Source: Halomarina rubra
GTDB lineage: Archaea; Halobacteriota; Halobacteria; Halobacteriales; Haloarculaceae
Direction: 5' to 3'
Assembly: GCF_023699475.1 (NCBI RefSeq)
Contig: NZ_JALXFV010000005.1
Span: 1-64,000, forward strand
DNA length: 64,000 nt
The translations under genes were made by a program, and so were the position numbers. Position 1 is the first letter of the stretch; each line of letters opens with the position of its first letter. Under the pieces are notes generated by a model. The model made no database searches. It saw only the letters and a program-made list of their open reading frames with translations, and was not told the origin of the DNA. Positions 41,548 to 49,607 of this stretch are shown piece after piece.

Positions 41548-42852
41548 TCAGGCGAAGTCGTCGTAGGTCGGGCGGTCGGCCGCGTCGAGGAACGAGTCGA
41601 AGGGGGCGGTCGTCTCCTCGCCGCTGTCCATCTCCTTGACCGTCACCTCGCCGTTCTCCAGGTCGCGCTCGCCGACGACGATAACCGTCTCGGCGTTGAC
41701 GCCGTCGGCGTAGCCCAACTGCGAGCCGAACCCGCGGTCGGCGACGTCCGTCTCCACGACGTACCCACGCGAGCGGAGTTCGCGAACGACCGTCCCGGCC
41801 TCGCTGCGGGTGTCGCCGACCGTCAGGACGTAGTAGTCCGTCGACAGCGCCTCCTCGGGCCAGACGCCCGCACGCTGGAGCAAGAGCGGGAGCGTCGAGT
41901 TCATGACGCCGAGGGCGACGCCGACGGCGGGCGTCGGCTGCCCGCCGAAGTCCTCGATGAGGTCGTCGTAGCGCCCGCCGCCGAACACAGACCGGCCGAC
42001 CTCGCCGGTCGTGTCGAAGCACTCGAAGACGACACCCGTGTAGTAGTCCAGGCCGCGCGCGGTGTCGAGCGCGACGGTGCAGTACTCGCGCGCGCCGAAG
42101 TCCTCGGCCGCCTCCAGGACCGCGTCGAGGTTCCCGACGGCCTCGCGGACGCGGTCGGTGCCCGCGAACTCGACGAGTTCTTGCCTGTCGTCGGCGTCGA
42201 GCAGGTCGTCGAACTGCCGGGCCTCGTCGTAGGTCAGGCCGGCGTCCTCCAGGAGTCCGTAGTACTCCGCCGGTTCGACCTTCTCGCGTTTGTCGACCGC
42301 TCGGATGGCGGCCTCGGTGTCGACGTCGCGGTCGAACGACTCCAGGAGGCCGCCGAGGATGTCGCGGTGGGAGACCTTGAAGTCGAAGTCCTCGCTCGTG
42401 AGCCCGAGTTCGACGAGCGCGTCGGCGGCGAACGCCAGCACCTCGGCGTCGGCTTCGGGGGCCGAGGAGCCGAAGACGTCGACGTTCGTCTGGTAGAACT
42501 CGCGGAATCGGCCCTGCTGGACCTGCTCGTAGCGCCAGAACGGGCGCGTCGAGCGCCACTTGATGGGTTTCGACAGCTCCTGACCCTTCGCGACGACCAT
42601 CCGAGCGACCGTCGGCGTCAACTCGGGGGTCATCGTGACGTGGCGGCCGCCCTTGTCCTCGAAGGCGTACAGTTCGTCGACGATGTCGTCGCCGCTCTTG
42701 TCGGTCCACAGCTCGGCGTGTTCGAGTGCCGGCGTCGCTATCTCGCGAAAGCCGTAGCGCGCGGCCACCGACTCGACCGTGTCGATGGTCTCGCGGTGTG
42801 GCGACATCTCGGCGGGGTAGAAGTCACGGAACCCCTTGATGCGCTCGTACAT
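41548..42852 (-). CDS. hisS: Histidyl-tRNA synthetase
   Basis: 434 residues of class II synthetase. Motif 1 is around GFREIATPALEHAE, motif 2 contains STRPFWRYEQVQQGRFREFYQ, the histidine signatures LDTARGLDYYTG and FGGGRYDDLIEDFGG follow, and the anticodon-binding domain lies at about 335-434. It is full length. A TATA-like CCTTCAAG lies 27 nt upstream of the ATG. Upstream of that is a cluster of gtggttcg repeats. truA follows in the same direction. Confidence 0.96.
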   Translation of the reverse strand: MYERIKGFRDFYPAEMSPHRETIDTVESVAARYGFREIATPALEHAELWTDKSGDDIVDELYAFEDKGGRHVTMTPELTPTVARMVVAKGQELSKPIKWRSTRPFWRYEQVQQGRFREFYQTNVDVFGSSAPEADAEVLAFAADALVELGLTSEDFDFKVSHRDILGGLLESFDRDVDTEAAIRAVDKREKVEPAEYYGLLEDAGLTYDEARQFDDLLDADDRQELVEFAGTDRVREAVGNLDAVLEAAEDFGAREYCTVALDTARGLDYYTGVVFECFDTTGEVGRSVFGGGRYDDLIEDFGGQPTPAVGVALGVMNSTLPLLLQRAGVWPEEALSTDYYVLTVGDTRSEAGTVVRELRSRGYVVETDVADRGFGSQLGYADGVNAETVIVVGERDLENGEVTVKEMDSGEETTAPFDSFLDAADRPTYDDFA

Positions 42853-42875
42853 ACTCGCATCTCAGGCGAGACGTA

Positions 42876-42883
42876 CTTGAAGG
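42876..42883 (-). promoter_or_regulatory. TATA box for hisS-truA
   Basis: The minus strand reads CCTTCAAG, centred 27 nt upstream of the hisS ATG at 42852. Confidence 0.5.
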
Positions 42884-42891
42884 GACTGATA

Positions 42892-42966
42892 GCGTGGTTC
42901 GTGTGCGTGGTCAGAGTGTGTGGTTCGAATGCGTGGTTCGAACGAGCGATAGCGAGTGAGAACCAC
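42892..42966. repeat. Cluster of gtggttcg repeats upstream of hisS
   Basis: gcgtggttcg (42892-42901), gtgtggttcg (42918-42927) and gcgtggttcg (42931-42940) are direct copies, and gaaccac (42960-42966) is an inverted one. All lie upstream of the hisS TATA box and may form an operator cluster. Confidence 0.5.
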
Positions 42967-43069
42967 GGAGACGCGGGGGGCACCGCGACCCGTGAGGCAC
43001 TGACCTCACGGTCGTCGTGGGTGGTGTCGAGTCGGAGGTCGAGAGACGAGAGAGAACGAGTGCGCTCGT

Positions 43070-43414
43070 TCAGCGCCGCGAGATGTTGAAGCTCTGCTTG
43101 TCGGGCGTCATCTCGCGGAGCAGCTCCTTCATCTGCTCCTCGTCGATCTGGTTCTGGACGCGGCCGGACTGGGCGAGCGCGACGAGTTGCTGTTCGATCT
43201 GCTCGCCGCGTTCGGGTTTCGACATCTTCACTGTGTTGAGCCGTTTGCGCGCCCCGTCGGTGAGGTACTGGCGCAGGACGGCCTTCTTCTGAGCCTCGGC
43301 CTGCTCGCGCTGGGCCTGCATGGCCTCCTCGTCGGCCTCGCCGCCGCCCTGTTGCTCTTTGAGCTGTTCCATCTTCTTGCGTCGAAGCTCCTCCAGGTCT
43401 TCCTCGTCGGGCAT
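43070..43414 (-). CDS. PDCD5-related DNA-binding protein
   Basis: 114 residues of the archaeal/eukaryotic PDCD5 family. [21 protein letters not shown] begins a charged helical tail, followed by [21 protein letters not shown] and the three-helix core ending [24 protein letters not shown]. It probably binds DNA and/or assists chaperonin-related processes; the precise role in archaea is unknown. It sits next to rps19e on the same strand (145 nt apart), a gene pair conserved in archaea. Confidence 0.92.
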   Translation of the reverse strand: MPDEEDLEELRRKKMEQLKEQQGGGEADEEAMQAQREQAEAQKKAVLRQYLTDGARKRLNTVKMSKPERGEQIEQQLVALAQSGRVQNQIDEEQMKELLREMTPDKQSFNISRR

Positions 43415-43559
43415 ACCCACCCGTTGGGGAGTCCGAAACAAAACCGTGACGCCATCCCGGACGGTTCACGGGGGCGTCCGCGACCCGGACGTGGCGAGTC
43501 GAGGGCGGCGCGGTCGCTGGGCGGCGGCGAAAATCGAAGGATGTCGTGGAGTGGAACGC

Positions 43560-44009
43560 TTACGCGTAGCGTTCGAGTTCCGGACGGTCGAGGTCCTCGA
43601 GGACCTCGCTCGCGGTGCTGTCGAGCAGTGCACGACCCTCGCCGGAGACACGACGGCCCTCGCCCTCGGCGACCTCGACGTAGCCCGCGTCCTCGAGCTG
43701 CTGGAGGATGGTGCGGATGATCTTCCCCGAGGCGTCGGTCTTCCGGTCCGGGCGGACGCGGTAGCGCGTCGACCCCTTCTTCGAGCCGCCGTAGCGGGTG
43801 CGGAGGCGCTCGACGCCGACGGGCTGGTCCTTGGCGATGGTTCGGAGGACGCTCGCGGCGCGAACGTTCCAGAAGTCCTCCTGCTCGGGGGGAAGCTCTC
43901 GCGAGACGCCAGTCTTCGAGTACGCGGCCCATTCCGGCTCCTCCAGGTCGAGTTCCGCGGCGACGGCCTCGATGAGGGCGTCGACCGGGACGTCGTAGAA
44001 CGTCGTCAT
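43560..44009 (-). CDS. rps19e: 30S ribosomal protein S19e
   Basis: 149 residues. The family signatures are all present: MTTFYDVPVDALIEAVAAEL, EPEWAAYSKTGVSRELPPE, DFWNVRAASVLRTIA, GVERLRTRYGGSKKGS and RPDRKTDASGKIIRTILQQLEDAGYV. The protein is archaeal/eukaryotic only and helps assemble the small-subunit head. The start is the ATG at 44009, with CTTAAAC about 28 nt upstream as a leaderless promoter. Confidence 0.97.
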   Translation of the reverse strand: MTTFYDVPVDALIEAVAAELDLEEPEWAAYSKTGVSRELPPEQEDFWNVRAASVLRTIAKDQPVGVERLRTRYGGSKKGSTRYRVRPDRKTDASGKIIRTILQQLEDAGYVEVAEGEGRRVSGEGRALLDSTASEVLEDLDRPELERYA

Positions 44010-44033
44010 TACCCCAACACTCCCTCGCGCGCC

Positions 44034-44040
44034 GTTTAAG
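44034..44040 (-). promoter_or_regulatory. TATA box for rps19e
   Basis: The minus strand reads CTTAAAC, centred 28 nt upstream of the ATG at 44009. Confidence 0.6.
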
Positions 44041-44125
44041 GGCATCGATGGTTCGCGGGCGTGGTAGACGATGGCGTGGAGGGTGCCACGAGGTGGACGT
44101 TCCGGTGTGGCCCGGTGCCCGTGAC

Positions 44126-44794
44126 TCAGTTCGGTGGCGTCGAGGACCCGCCCAACGCGTCCTCGGACAGCGTCAGCAGACCGAACGCGACGAGAACGAC
44201 CCCACTGGCGCGTTCGAGCGCTCGTTCGTGGCCGACGAGTCGGTCGGCAACCGAGTCCGCGCCGACGGCGACCACGCCGAGATACACCACCGTGAGCAGC
44301 GCGTAGGTCCCCCCGAGCGCGGCCAGTCCGACCGGGTCGCCGCTCGGGACGAACTGCGGGAGGAACGCCAGGAAGAACAGCGCAACCTTCGGGTTGAGGA
44401 CGTTGACGAGCAGACCGCGACCGTAGCCTCCCGTGGCGGTCGAGTCGGTCGCGCCGGACGTGTCGGTCGAGTCGGTGGCGTCGGTGGCCGCACCGAACCC
44501 ACCGTCGTCGCCGCCCGTCAGCGCACGCACGCCGAGGACGAGCAGGTAGGCCGCGCCGAGGTACTTCACCACCAGGTACGCCGTCGGGACGGTCCGCAAC
44601 AGCGCCGCGAGACCGAGGACCACGACCGCCGTGTGGACGAGGACGCCCGTCGCGACTCCGCAGGCGGCCCGGAACCCCGTCGCGCGACCGTCGCCGACGC
44701 CACGGGAGAGGACGTAGACCGTGTCGGGGCCCGGCGCGAGTATCAGTGCGAGCGCGGCCGGCACGAACGCGACGAGCGTCTCGACGGCGACCAT
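44126..44794 (-). CDS. LysE family translocator
   Basis: 222 residues with about six membrane segments. The N-terminus holds the LysE/RhtB signature ALALILAPGPDTVYVLSRGV, followed by GFRAACGVATGVLVHT. After the third segment a low-complexity loop of Thr, Asp, Ser and Gly (about 98-120) leads to GLLVNVLNPKVALFFLAFLPQFV. The family exports amino acids and derivatives. The loop is longer and more repetitive than usual. The substrate is unknown. Confidence 0.9.
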   Translation of the reverse strand: MVAVETLVAFVPAALALILAPGPDTVYVLSRGVGDGRATGFRAACGVATGVLVHTAVVVLGLAALLRTVPTAYLVVKYLGAAYLLVLGVRALTGGDDGGFGAATDATDSTDTSGATDSTATGGYGRGLLVNVLNPKVALFFLAFLPQFVPSGDPVGLAALGGTYALLTVVYLGVVAVGADSVADRLVGHERALERASGVVLVAFGLLTLSEDALGGSSTPPN

Positions 44795-44835
44795 CGACCA
44801 CGAGTCGGCAGGGAACGGTCAAAAACGCTCGGGGG

Positions 44836-45852
44836 TCACTTGCGGTTCAGCCCGAAGGCGATGGCTCCCACCCCTCCGAGCACCGTGGGCAGCCAGTAGG
44901 TGACCGAACGGTGGATGATGACGGCGGCGGCGGCCGTCGGCGCGGTGACGCTCGTCGTCGGGACGAGCAGCGTGATGAGGACGGCCTCGATACCGCCCAG
45001 ACCGCCCGGAAGTGGCGTCACCGACGCGATAGAGGCGATGGGGACGATGAGCAACGCCGCGGCCAGCGGGACGCGGGCGTCGAGGGCGTACAGCGACAGC
45101 CAGAGCGACGTCGACAGCGCCAGCCACCCGATGGTGGCGAACCCCAGCGCGAGCACGAGTTGGCGACGGTCGGTCGCGACGCGCTCGATAGCGTGGAAGA
45201 ACCCGTCGACGCGCACGCGAATCGACTGCTCGGTTGGGGCCTGTCGGTTCGGGAGGAGACGATAGACGCCGCTGGCGAGCGTCGTGAGCGACCGTGCGAG
45301 CGTGTCTTCGACGACGTCTCGACGCCGCCAGACGGCGTAGCCGACCAGTGGGATGAGGACGGCGAGCGCGGCGACGGCCACCCCCGCGACCTGTAACTGC
45401 CGGCCGAGCGTCGCGGTCGCGGCGTAGTACCCCAGGCCGACCGCAGCGAGCGACAGCGAGGGGAACAGGTTGAGCGCGTCGACGCTGGCGATGGCCGCCA
45501 GGCCCGTCTCGTAGCGACTCTCGGTCGCATCGGAGATGAGAAAGGCGGTTATCGGTTCGCCGCCGGCCTGCCCGAACGGGGTGACGTTGTTCGCGAAGAC
45601 GGCCGTGGTGTAGATGGAGATGGCCTTCAGCGTCGAGATGGGTATCCCGATGACGCCGAGGACGACCCGTAGCGACAGTCCCCACGCCGTCAGCCAAGCC
45701 AGCGAGACCACGGGGAGCAAGGCGAGGATGGCCGGGTCCGCCATCTGGACGGCGGCGAGCGTCTCGTCGACGCCGACGAAGACCAGGAGGACGGCGAGGA
45801 CGCCCAGCGCCGCGAGGAAGCCGGCGACCGTGGCGCGTACGTTGACGTCCAT
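44836..45852 (-). CDS. UPF0104/lysylphosphatidylglycerol synthase-like flippase domain protein
   Basis: 338 residues with about eight membrane segments. It matches the flippase-like UPF0104 family, with the diagnostic FANNVTPFGQAGGEPITAFL, SLDALNLFP-like SVDALNLFPSL and the late TPLPGGLGGIEAVLITLL. Members move lipids or lipid-linked precursors across the membrane. The start is the ATG at 45852 (MDVNVRAT); longer frames lack family similarity. It lies downstream of thiL but on the opposite strand, divergent with a 114-nt spacer. Confidence 0.88.
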   Translation of the reverse strand: MDVNVRATVAGFLAALGVLAVLLVFVGVDETLAAVQMADPAILALLPVVSLAWLTAWGLSLRVVLGVIGIPISTLKAISIYTTAVFANNVTPFGQAGGEPITAFLISDATESRYETGLAAIASVDALNLFPSLSLAAVGLGYYAATATLGRQLQVAGVAVAALAVLIPLVGYAVWRRRDVVEDTLARSLTTLASGVYRLLPNRQAPTEQSIRVRVDGFFHAIERVATDRRQLVLALGFATIGWLALSTSLWLSLYALDARVPLAAALLIVPIASIASVTPLPGGLGGIEAVLITLLVPTTSVTAPTAAAAVIIHRSVTYWLPTVLGGVGAIAFGLNRK

Positions 45853-45966
45853 ACCTCGGTTCGTGAGCGTGGATAGCATCAAACCACCGAAGCGAGTCGA
45901 AACGCCCGACTGCGCGGAGCCGTATCGAACCACAACCGGTTTTCACCCACTGGCCGACACGGGGGT

Positions 45967-46827
45967 ATGGACGAACGGGCCGCGCTCGCGCTCATCGGTG
46001 GGTCACTCCCCACGGCGGGCGACGACGCCGCCGTCGTGGACGACCTCGTCGTGACGACGGACATGCTCCACGAGACGACCGACTTCCCCGACGGAACGAC
46101 CCGCCGTACCGCCGGGTGGCGCGCGGTCGGGGCGTCGCTGTCGGACGTGGCCGCGATGGGCGCGGACGCACGCTGTGCGGTCGCGGTGTACGCCGCGCCG
46201 CGCTTCGAAGAAGCCGACCTCCGGGCGTTCCTCGACGGTGCGCGCGAAGTCTGTGAGACCGTCGGCGCGGAGTACGTCGGTGGCGACCTCGACGACCACG
46301 AGGAGTTCACCGTCGCGACGACGGCCATCGGCCGCACCGACGACCCCGTGCCGCGCTCGGGGGCGACCCCCGGCGAGGCGGTCTGCGTGACGGGGACGCT
46401 CGGTCGCTCCGCGGCCGCCGTCCGCCTGTTCCCCGAGGCCCCCGACCGTGCGAACGACCTGTTCCGGTTCGAACCACGCGTCGCCGCCGGGCGTGCACTC
46501 GCGGCCCACGCGGGCGCGATGATGGACTCCAGCGACGGTCTCGCGCGCTCGCTCCACCAACTGGCCGAGGCGAGCGACTGCGGGTTCGCCGTCGACGCCG
46601 AGACCCTCCCCGTCGACGTCGCCGTCGACGACGTCGCCGCGGACGCCGCCGACCGTCGCGAACTCGCCGTCCACTACGGCGAGGACTTCGAACTCGTGTT
46701 CACCACGGACGACCCCGCGGCCGCCCGTGCTGCCTCCCCCACGCCCGTGACGGTGCTCGGCGAGGTGACGGAGTCGGGCGTGGAGATGGACGGCGAACCG
46801 CTCGCCGACCGCGGCTACACCCACTGA
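45967..46827 (+). CDS. thiL: Thiamine-monophosphate kinase
   Basis: 286 residues. It phosphorylates thiamine monophosphate to the diphosphate cofactor, the last step of the pathway. The PurM-like fold motifs are GDDAAVVDD, TTDMLHETTDFP, SDVAAMGA with the ATP/Mg site, and MDSSDGLARSLHQLAE. The C-terminus contains HYGEDFELVFTT. It is slightly shorter than bacterial enzymes at the N-terminus but complete. The upstream genes thiE, thiM and thiD are about 10 kb away. Confidence 0.95.
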   Translation: MDERAALALIGGSLPTAGDDAAVVDDLVVTTDMLHETTDFPDGTTRRTAGWRAVGASLSDVAAMGADARCAVAVYAAPRFEEADLRAFLDGAREVCETVGAEYVGGDLDDHEEFTVATTAIGRTDDPVPRSGATPGEAVCVTGTLGRSAAAVRLFPEAPDRANDLFRFEPRVAAGRALAAHAGAMMDSSDGLARSLHQLAEASDCGFAVDAETLPVDVAVDDVAADAADRRELAVHYGEDFELVFTTDDPAAARAASPTPVTVLGEVTESGVEMDGEPLADRGYTH

Positions 46828-46864
46828 GTCGGTTACCGACGTCCGCGAGCGACGGTCCAGCGAG

Positions 46865-47968
46865 TCACATCGCGACGAACGTGAACGGTACGGGGGTGAA
46901 ACAGAGCAGACCGAGGACGAACGTGAACACGCCGACGAGCATCCGCCCGCGTCCGAGTTCGTCGTCGACGACCGGCGACGCCGGGCCGGCGTACGCGAGC
47001 GCGATGGCGACCATCCCCCAGAAGAACCAGAGCGTGATGGCCTGGAGCGCTTCCTCCTGGACGAAGAACAGGTAGCCACCGAGACCGAACAGTCCCGCCG
47101 GGACGAGCGCGCCGACGGTCTCCTGGCGTTCGCCCAGCATCGCCCGGACGAGGTGGCCGCCGTCGAGCTGTCCGACGGGCAGCAGGTTGAGGAACGTCAC
47201 GAACATCCCGACCCAGCCACCGACGACGACGGGGTTGACGCGCGCGCCGGGGGGGTTCAGGTCCGCGCCCGTCAGCGCCGCGATGAACTGGATGAGCGGC
47301 GGGTAGTTCAGCGTCTCTATCGAGTACACCGGTCCGGCGGCGACCGGTTCGAGCTGCAGACCGACGGCCGTGACGACCATCGCGGCGAGCAACCCCGCGA
47401 GCGGACCGGCGACGCCGATGTCGAACAGCGCCTTGCGGTCGGGGATACGGCCTTTCATCTTGATGACCGCGCCCATCGTCCCGAAGATGGTCGGGACGGG
47501 GATGAAGTACGGTAGCGTCGCGTTCACGTCGTGGTAGCGGCTCATCACGTAGTGACCGAGTTCGTGGATGCCGAGCACGCCCAGAACGGCGGCGGCGAAC
47601 GGCCAGGTCTGGAGCAACGAGAGCGGGTCGTCGAGGCTCACCGTCGCGCCGTACCACTCGATACCCGCGAACAGCGTCGTCAGCACCGTCAGCAGGGCGA
47701 AGACGACGTTCGTCCACGGAATACCGTCGACGCCCGTCGTGTGAGGTTCGGCGACCAGCACGTGCTCGCCGGTCCGCACTTCGAGGGTGACCTCGTAGCC
47801 CGCTTCGCGGAACAGCGGCCAGACGTGCCGTTCGAGGACGTCCGGGGAGACGATGGGGTCGCCGAAGTAGAGGAGGCGGTCGCCTTCGCGACGCATCTCG
47901 TAGACCCGAAAGACCGACCGGAGTGCGTAGACGGGGGGACCGTCCGGTGGTCCCTGGTGCTCCTCCAT
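46865..47968 (-). CDS. M50 site-2 protease-like integral membrane metalloprotease
   Basis: 367 residues. The N-terminal ~75 are soluble (YALRSVFRVYEMRREGDRLLYFG), followed by six to seven membrane segments. The zinc site GIHELGHYVMSRYHDVNA (HExxH, about residue 142-146) and the second motif LNLLPVGQLDGGH are intact, so it is probably active. The family members of this layout (cyanobacterial/plant EGY-like) lack PDZ domains. It converges with thiL (37 nt). The substrate is unknown. Confidence 0.93.
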   Translation of the reverse strand: MEEHQGPPDGPPVYALRSVFRVYEMRREGDRLLYFGDPIVSPDVLERHVWPLFREAGYEVTLEVRTGEHVLVAEPHTTGVDGIPWTNVVFALLTVLTTLFAGIEWYGATVSLDDPLSLLQTWPFAAAVLGVLGIHELGHYVMSRYHDVNATLPYFIPVPTIFGTMGAVIKMKGRIPDRKALFDIGVAGPLAGLLAAMVVTAVGLQLEPVAAGPVYSIETLNYPPLIQFIAALTGADLNPPGARVNPVVVGGWVGMFVTFLNLLPVGQLDGGHLVRAMLGERQETVGALVPAGLFGLGGYLFFVQEEALQAITLWFFWGMVAIALAYAGPASPVVDDELGRGRMLVGVFTFVLGLLCFTPVPFTFVAM

Positions 47969-48141
47969 CGCTGGTCACTAACGGTGGCTGTCGGGATAAA
48001 CTTCCTGCCGCCCGCGAAAATCGGGGGTCGACGGTGTCGTCGAGCGTGTGCGAGGAGGGCGAGCGGGGACCAGGGGGCCGTCGTCCAGGGGGGACGTGTC
48101 GGAACCGGAACCTGTGAGGGGAGGGGGACGGAGTCAGTCGC

Positions 48142-48396
48142 TCACGCGACGGCGACGCGCCACGTCGTCGCGCTCGTGTACGACCACTTCTCGATCTCGA
48201 GGTCCGTCGCGCTGTCACGGAGTTTGACCATCAGCGCGCCGATCTCCTTCGGCGAGAGACCGACGTCCTCGGAGATGAACTTCCCTTTGAAGTACATCTC
48301 TCCTTGCTCGGCCTGTGCACGCAGGTACGAGCGGAGTCGGTCTTCTTTGCTTTCGGTCTGGGGGGAGGGTGCTGTTGCGCTCATGTCTGACCTCAC
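48142..48396 (-). CDS. DUF7123-like small haloarchaeal protein
   Basis: 84 residues from GTG at 48396, which a TATA element (GTTATATG on the minus strand) places at the leaderless position; the ATG at 48384 (80 residues) is the alternative. It has a charged N-terminus, then SKEDRLRSYLRAQAEQGEMYFKGKFISEDVGLSPKEIGALMVKL, a winged-helix-like segment (helix, turn LSPKEIGALM, helix) and a strand ending WSYTSATTWRV. It may bind DNA. The family name is from memory. The function is unknown. Confidence 0.7.
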   Translation of the reverse strand: MRSDMSATAPSPQTESKEDRLRSYLRAQAEQGEMYFKGKFISEDVGLSPKEIGALMVKLRDSATDLEIEKWSYTSATTWRVAVA

Positions 48397-48656
48397 CCAT
48401 CGCTTGCTCTGCAGGGAGCATATAACGGCGAGAACCTTAGCACGTATTCACTTCATTTTGCGCCTAAAACGTGATTCGAAGACCTTTCACGAGTGCCTGA
48501 AAGAGTCTTAGACGTTTTAAAAGGCTCTCCAAGATTTTCTTTTCTTATCTTGGGTATAGGAATTATTGGGTCGGCTATCGACCGTCCCGAGGCGTTAATT
48601 GCCGCTTGTCGCCGTAATGGACCGGTTATTTTCGCCGATAATCGACCGAATCTCCA
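48397..48656. other. AT-rich intergenic region before the DUF7123-like gene
   Basis: About 260 nt between the start of the DUF7123-like gene and the stop of moaE, clearly richer in A+T than the flanks (runs such as gttttaaaagg and ttttcttttcttatcttggg). It contains the promoter of the leftward gene near 48419. Nothing else coding or RNA-like is supported; a plus-strand frame from 48493 has no known similarity. Confidence 0.5.
48419..48426 (-). promoter_or_regulatory. TATA box for the DUF7123-like gene
   Basis: The minus strand reads GTTATATG, centred about 27 nt upstream of the GTG at 48396. Confidence 0.55.
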
Positions 48657-49466
48657 TCAGGACCGGTCGTGGACCCAGAACTCCTCGTCGGTGGTGACCT
48701 CCTTCTTGAAGATGGGCACTTCGGCCTTGAGGCGGTCGATGCCGTCCGACACCGTGCGGAACGCCTCCCCTCGGTGGCCCGCGAGCACGACCACGAAGAC
48801 GATGTCCTCCCCGTCGGGGATGACGCCCGAGCGGTGGTGCATCCGGACCTCGAGGACGCCGTCTCGCTCCTCCAGTTCGCGGGAGATGGTCGCCATCCGT
48901 TCTTCGGCGACGCCCTCGTACATCTCGAACTCCAGCAGTTCGGTGCGCGCGTCGTCGGCGGCGTCTTTCGCCCGGACGCGACCGGTGAACGTCGCGATTG
49001 CCCCCGACCGGTCGGCGTCGGGCGAGCGTTTGACCGCCGCGACGAGCGACGCCAGGGTCTCGTGGGGTTCGGTCGCGTCGACGGCAGCGGCGAGGTCGTC
49101 GAGGTCGGCCGTCTCGGCGTCGACGGTCGCCACCACGCGGTCGGTCGTCGCAGGGGCGTCTCCCGCGACGACGGTCGGGAGTCGGGCGTCCGGGAAGCCG
49201 TCTGCCAGCAGGTAGTCGTAGTCGGGTGCGCAGTCGTCGACCACCTCCCCCAGCGTGCGTTCGTGGCCGAGGGCGGTCCACCCGTCGCCGAGGCCGTAGG
49301 TGACGTCCGCACCTTCACCGCCGAACGTGACGCTCTCCTCGAACCCGGGGGCGGGTGCGAGCGGGAGGTTCGAGACGGTGGCGACGCGACCCTCGACGGC
49401 GAGGCGACCGACGAGTCGTTCGACGAGCGCCGTCGAGTCGGGCCCGACGACGGAGATAGCGTACAT
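48657..49466 (-). CDS. moaE: MobB-MoaE fusion, molybdopterin synthase large subunit
   Basis: 269 residues. The N-terminal ~135 resemble MobB (YAISVVGPDSTALVERLVGRL, and later DYDYLLADGFP), but the Walker A Lys is missing, so nucleotide binding is doubtful. The C-terminal MoaE domain (about 140-269) contains GAIATFTGRVRAKD, LEFEMYEGVAEERM, MHHRSGVIPDGEDIVFVVVLAGHRGEAF, and IFKKEVTTDEEFWVHD, with the catalytic Lys pair. It transfers sulfur from MoaD/SAMP proteins to make molybdopterin; a haloarchaeal fusion of this type is known. The ATG at 49466 has a TATA-like element 27 nt upstream. Confidence 0.93.
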   Translation of the reverse strand: MYAISVVGPDSTALVERLVGRLAVEGRVATVSNLPLAPAPGFEESVTFGGEGADVTYGLGDGWTALGHERTLGEVVDDCAPDYDYLLADGFPDARLPTVVAGDAPATTDRVVATVDAETADLDDLAAAVDATEPHETLASLVAAVKRSPDADRSGAIATFTGRVRAKDAADDARTELLEFEMYEGVAEERMATISRELEERDGVLEVRMHHRSGVIPDGEDIVFVVVLAGHRGEAFRTVSDGIDRLKAEVPIFKKEVTTDEEFWVHDRS

Positions 49467-49487
49467 GGTTTGAACACGCTCGCGCGT

Positions 49488-49497
49488 CGGTATGAGG
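49488..49497 (-). promoter_or_regulatory. TATA-like element for moaE
   Basis: The minus strand reads CCTCATACCG, centred about 27 nt upstream of the ATG at 49466. The match is weak. Confidence 0.3.
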
Positions 49498-49576
49498 TTT
49501 GCTGCGGAGCGCCGCGGAGCACCGCGAAGTGCAGCGACGTGTCACCGACCCACTCGTCCGTCCGCCCTTGGCAACT

Positions 49577-49583
49577 CTTAAAC
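49577..49583 (+). promoter_or_regulatory. TATA box for pyrH-lysS
   Basis: cttaaac is centred 28 nt upstream of the pyrH ATG at 49608. Confidence 0.6.
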
Positions 49584-49607
49584 GCCGCACAGAGTTACCC
49601 GGAGTCA

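Noticed and set aside
48493-48700. A plus-strand frame from a GTG at 48493 across the AT-rich island into moaE antisense
   Set aside because: No recognisable domain, no start context, and most of its length is antisense to moaE.
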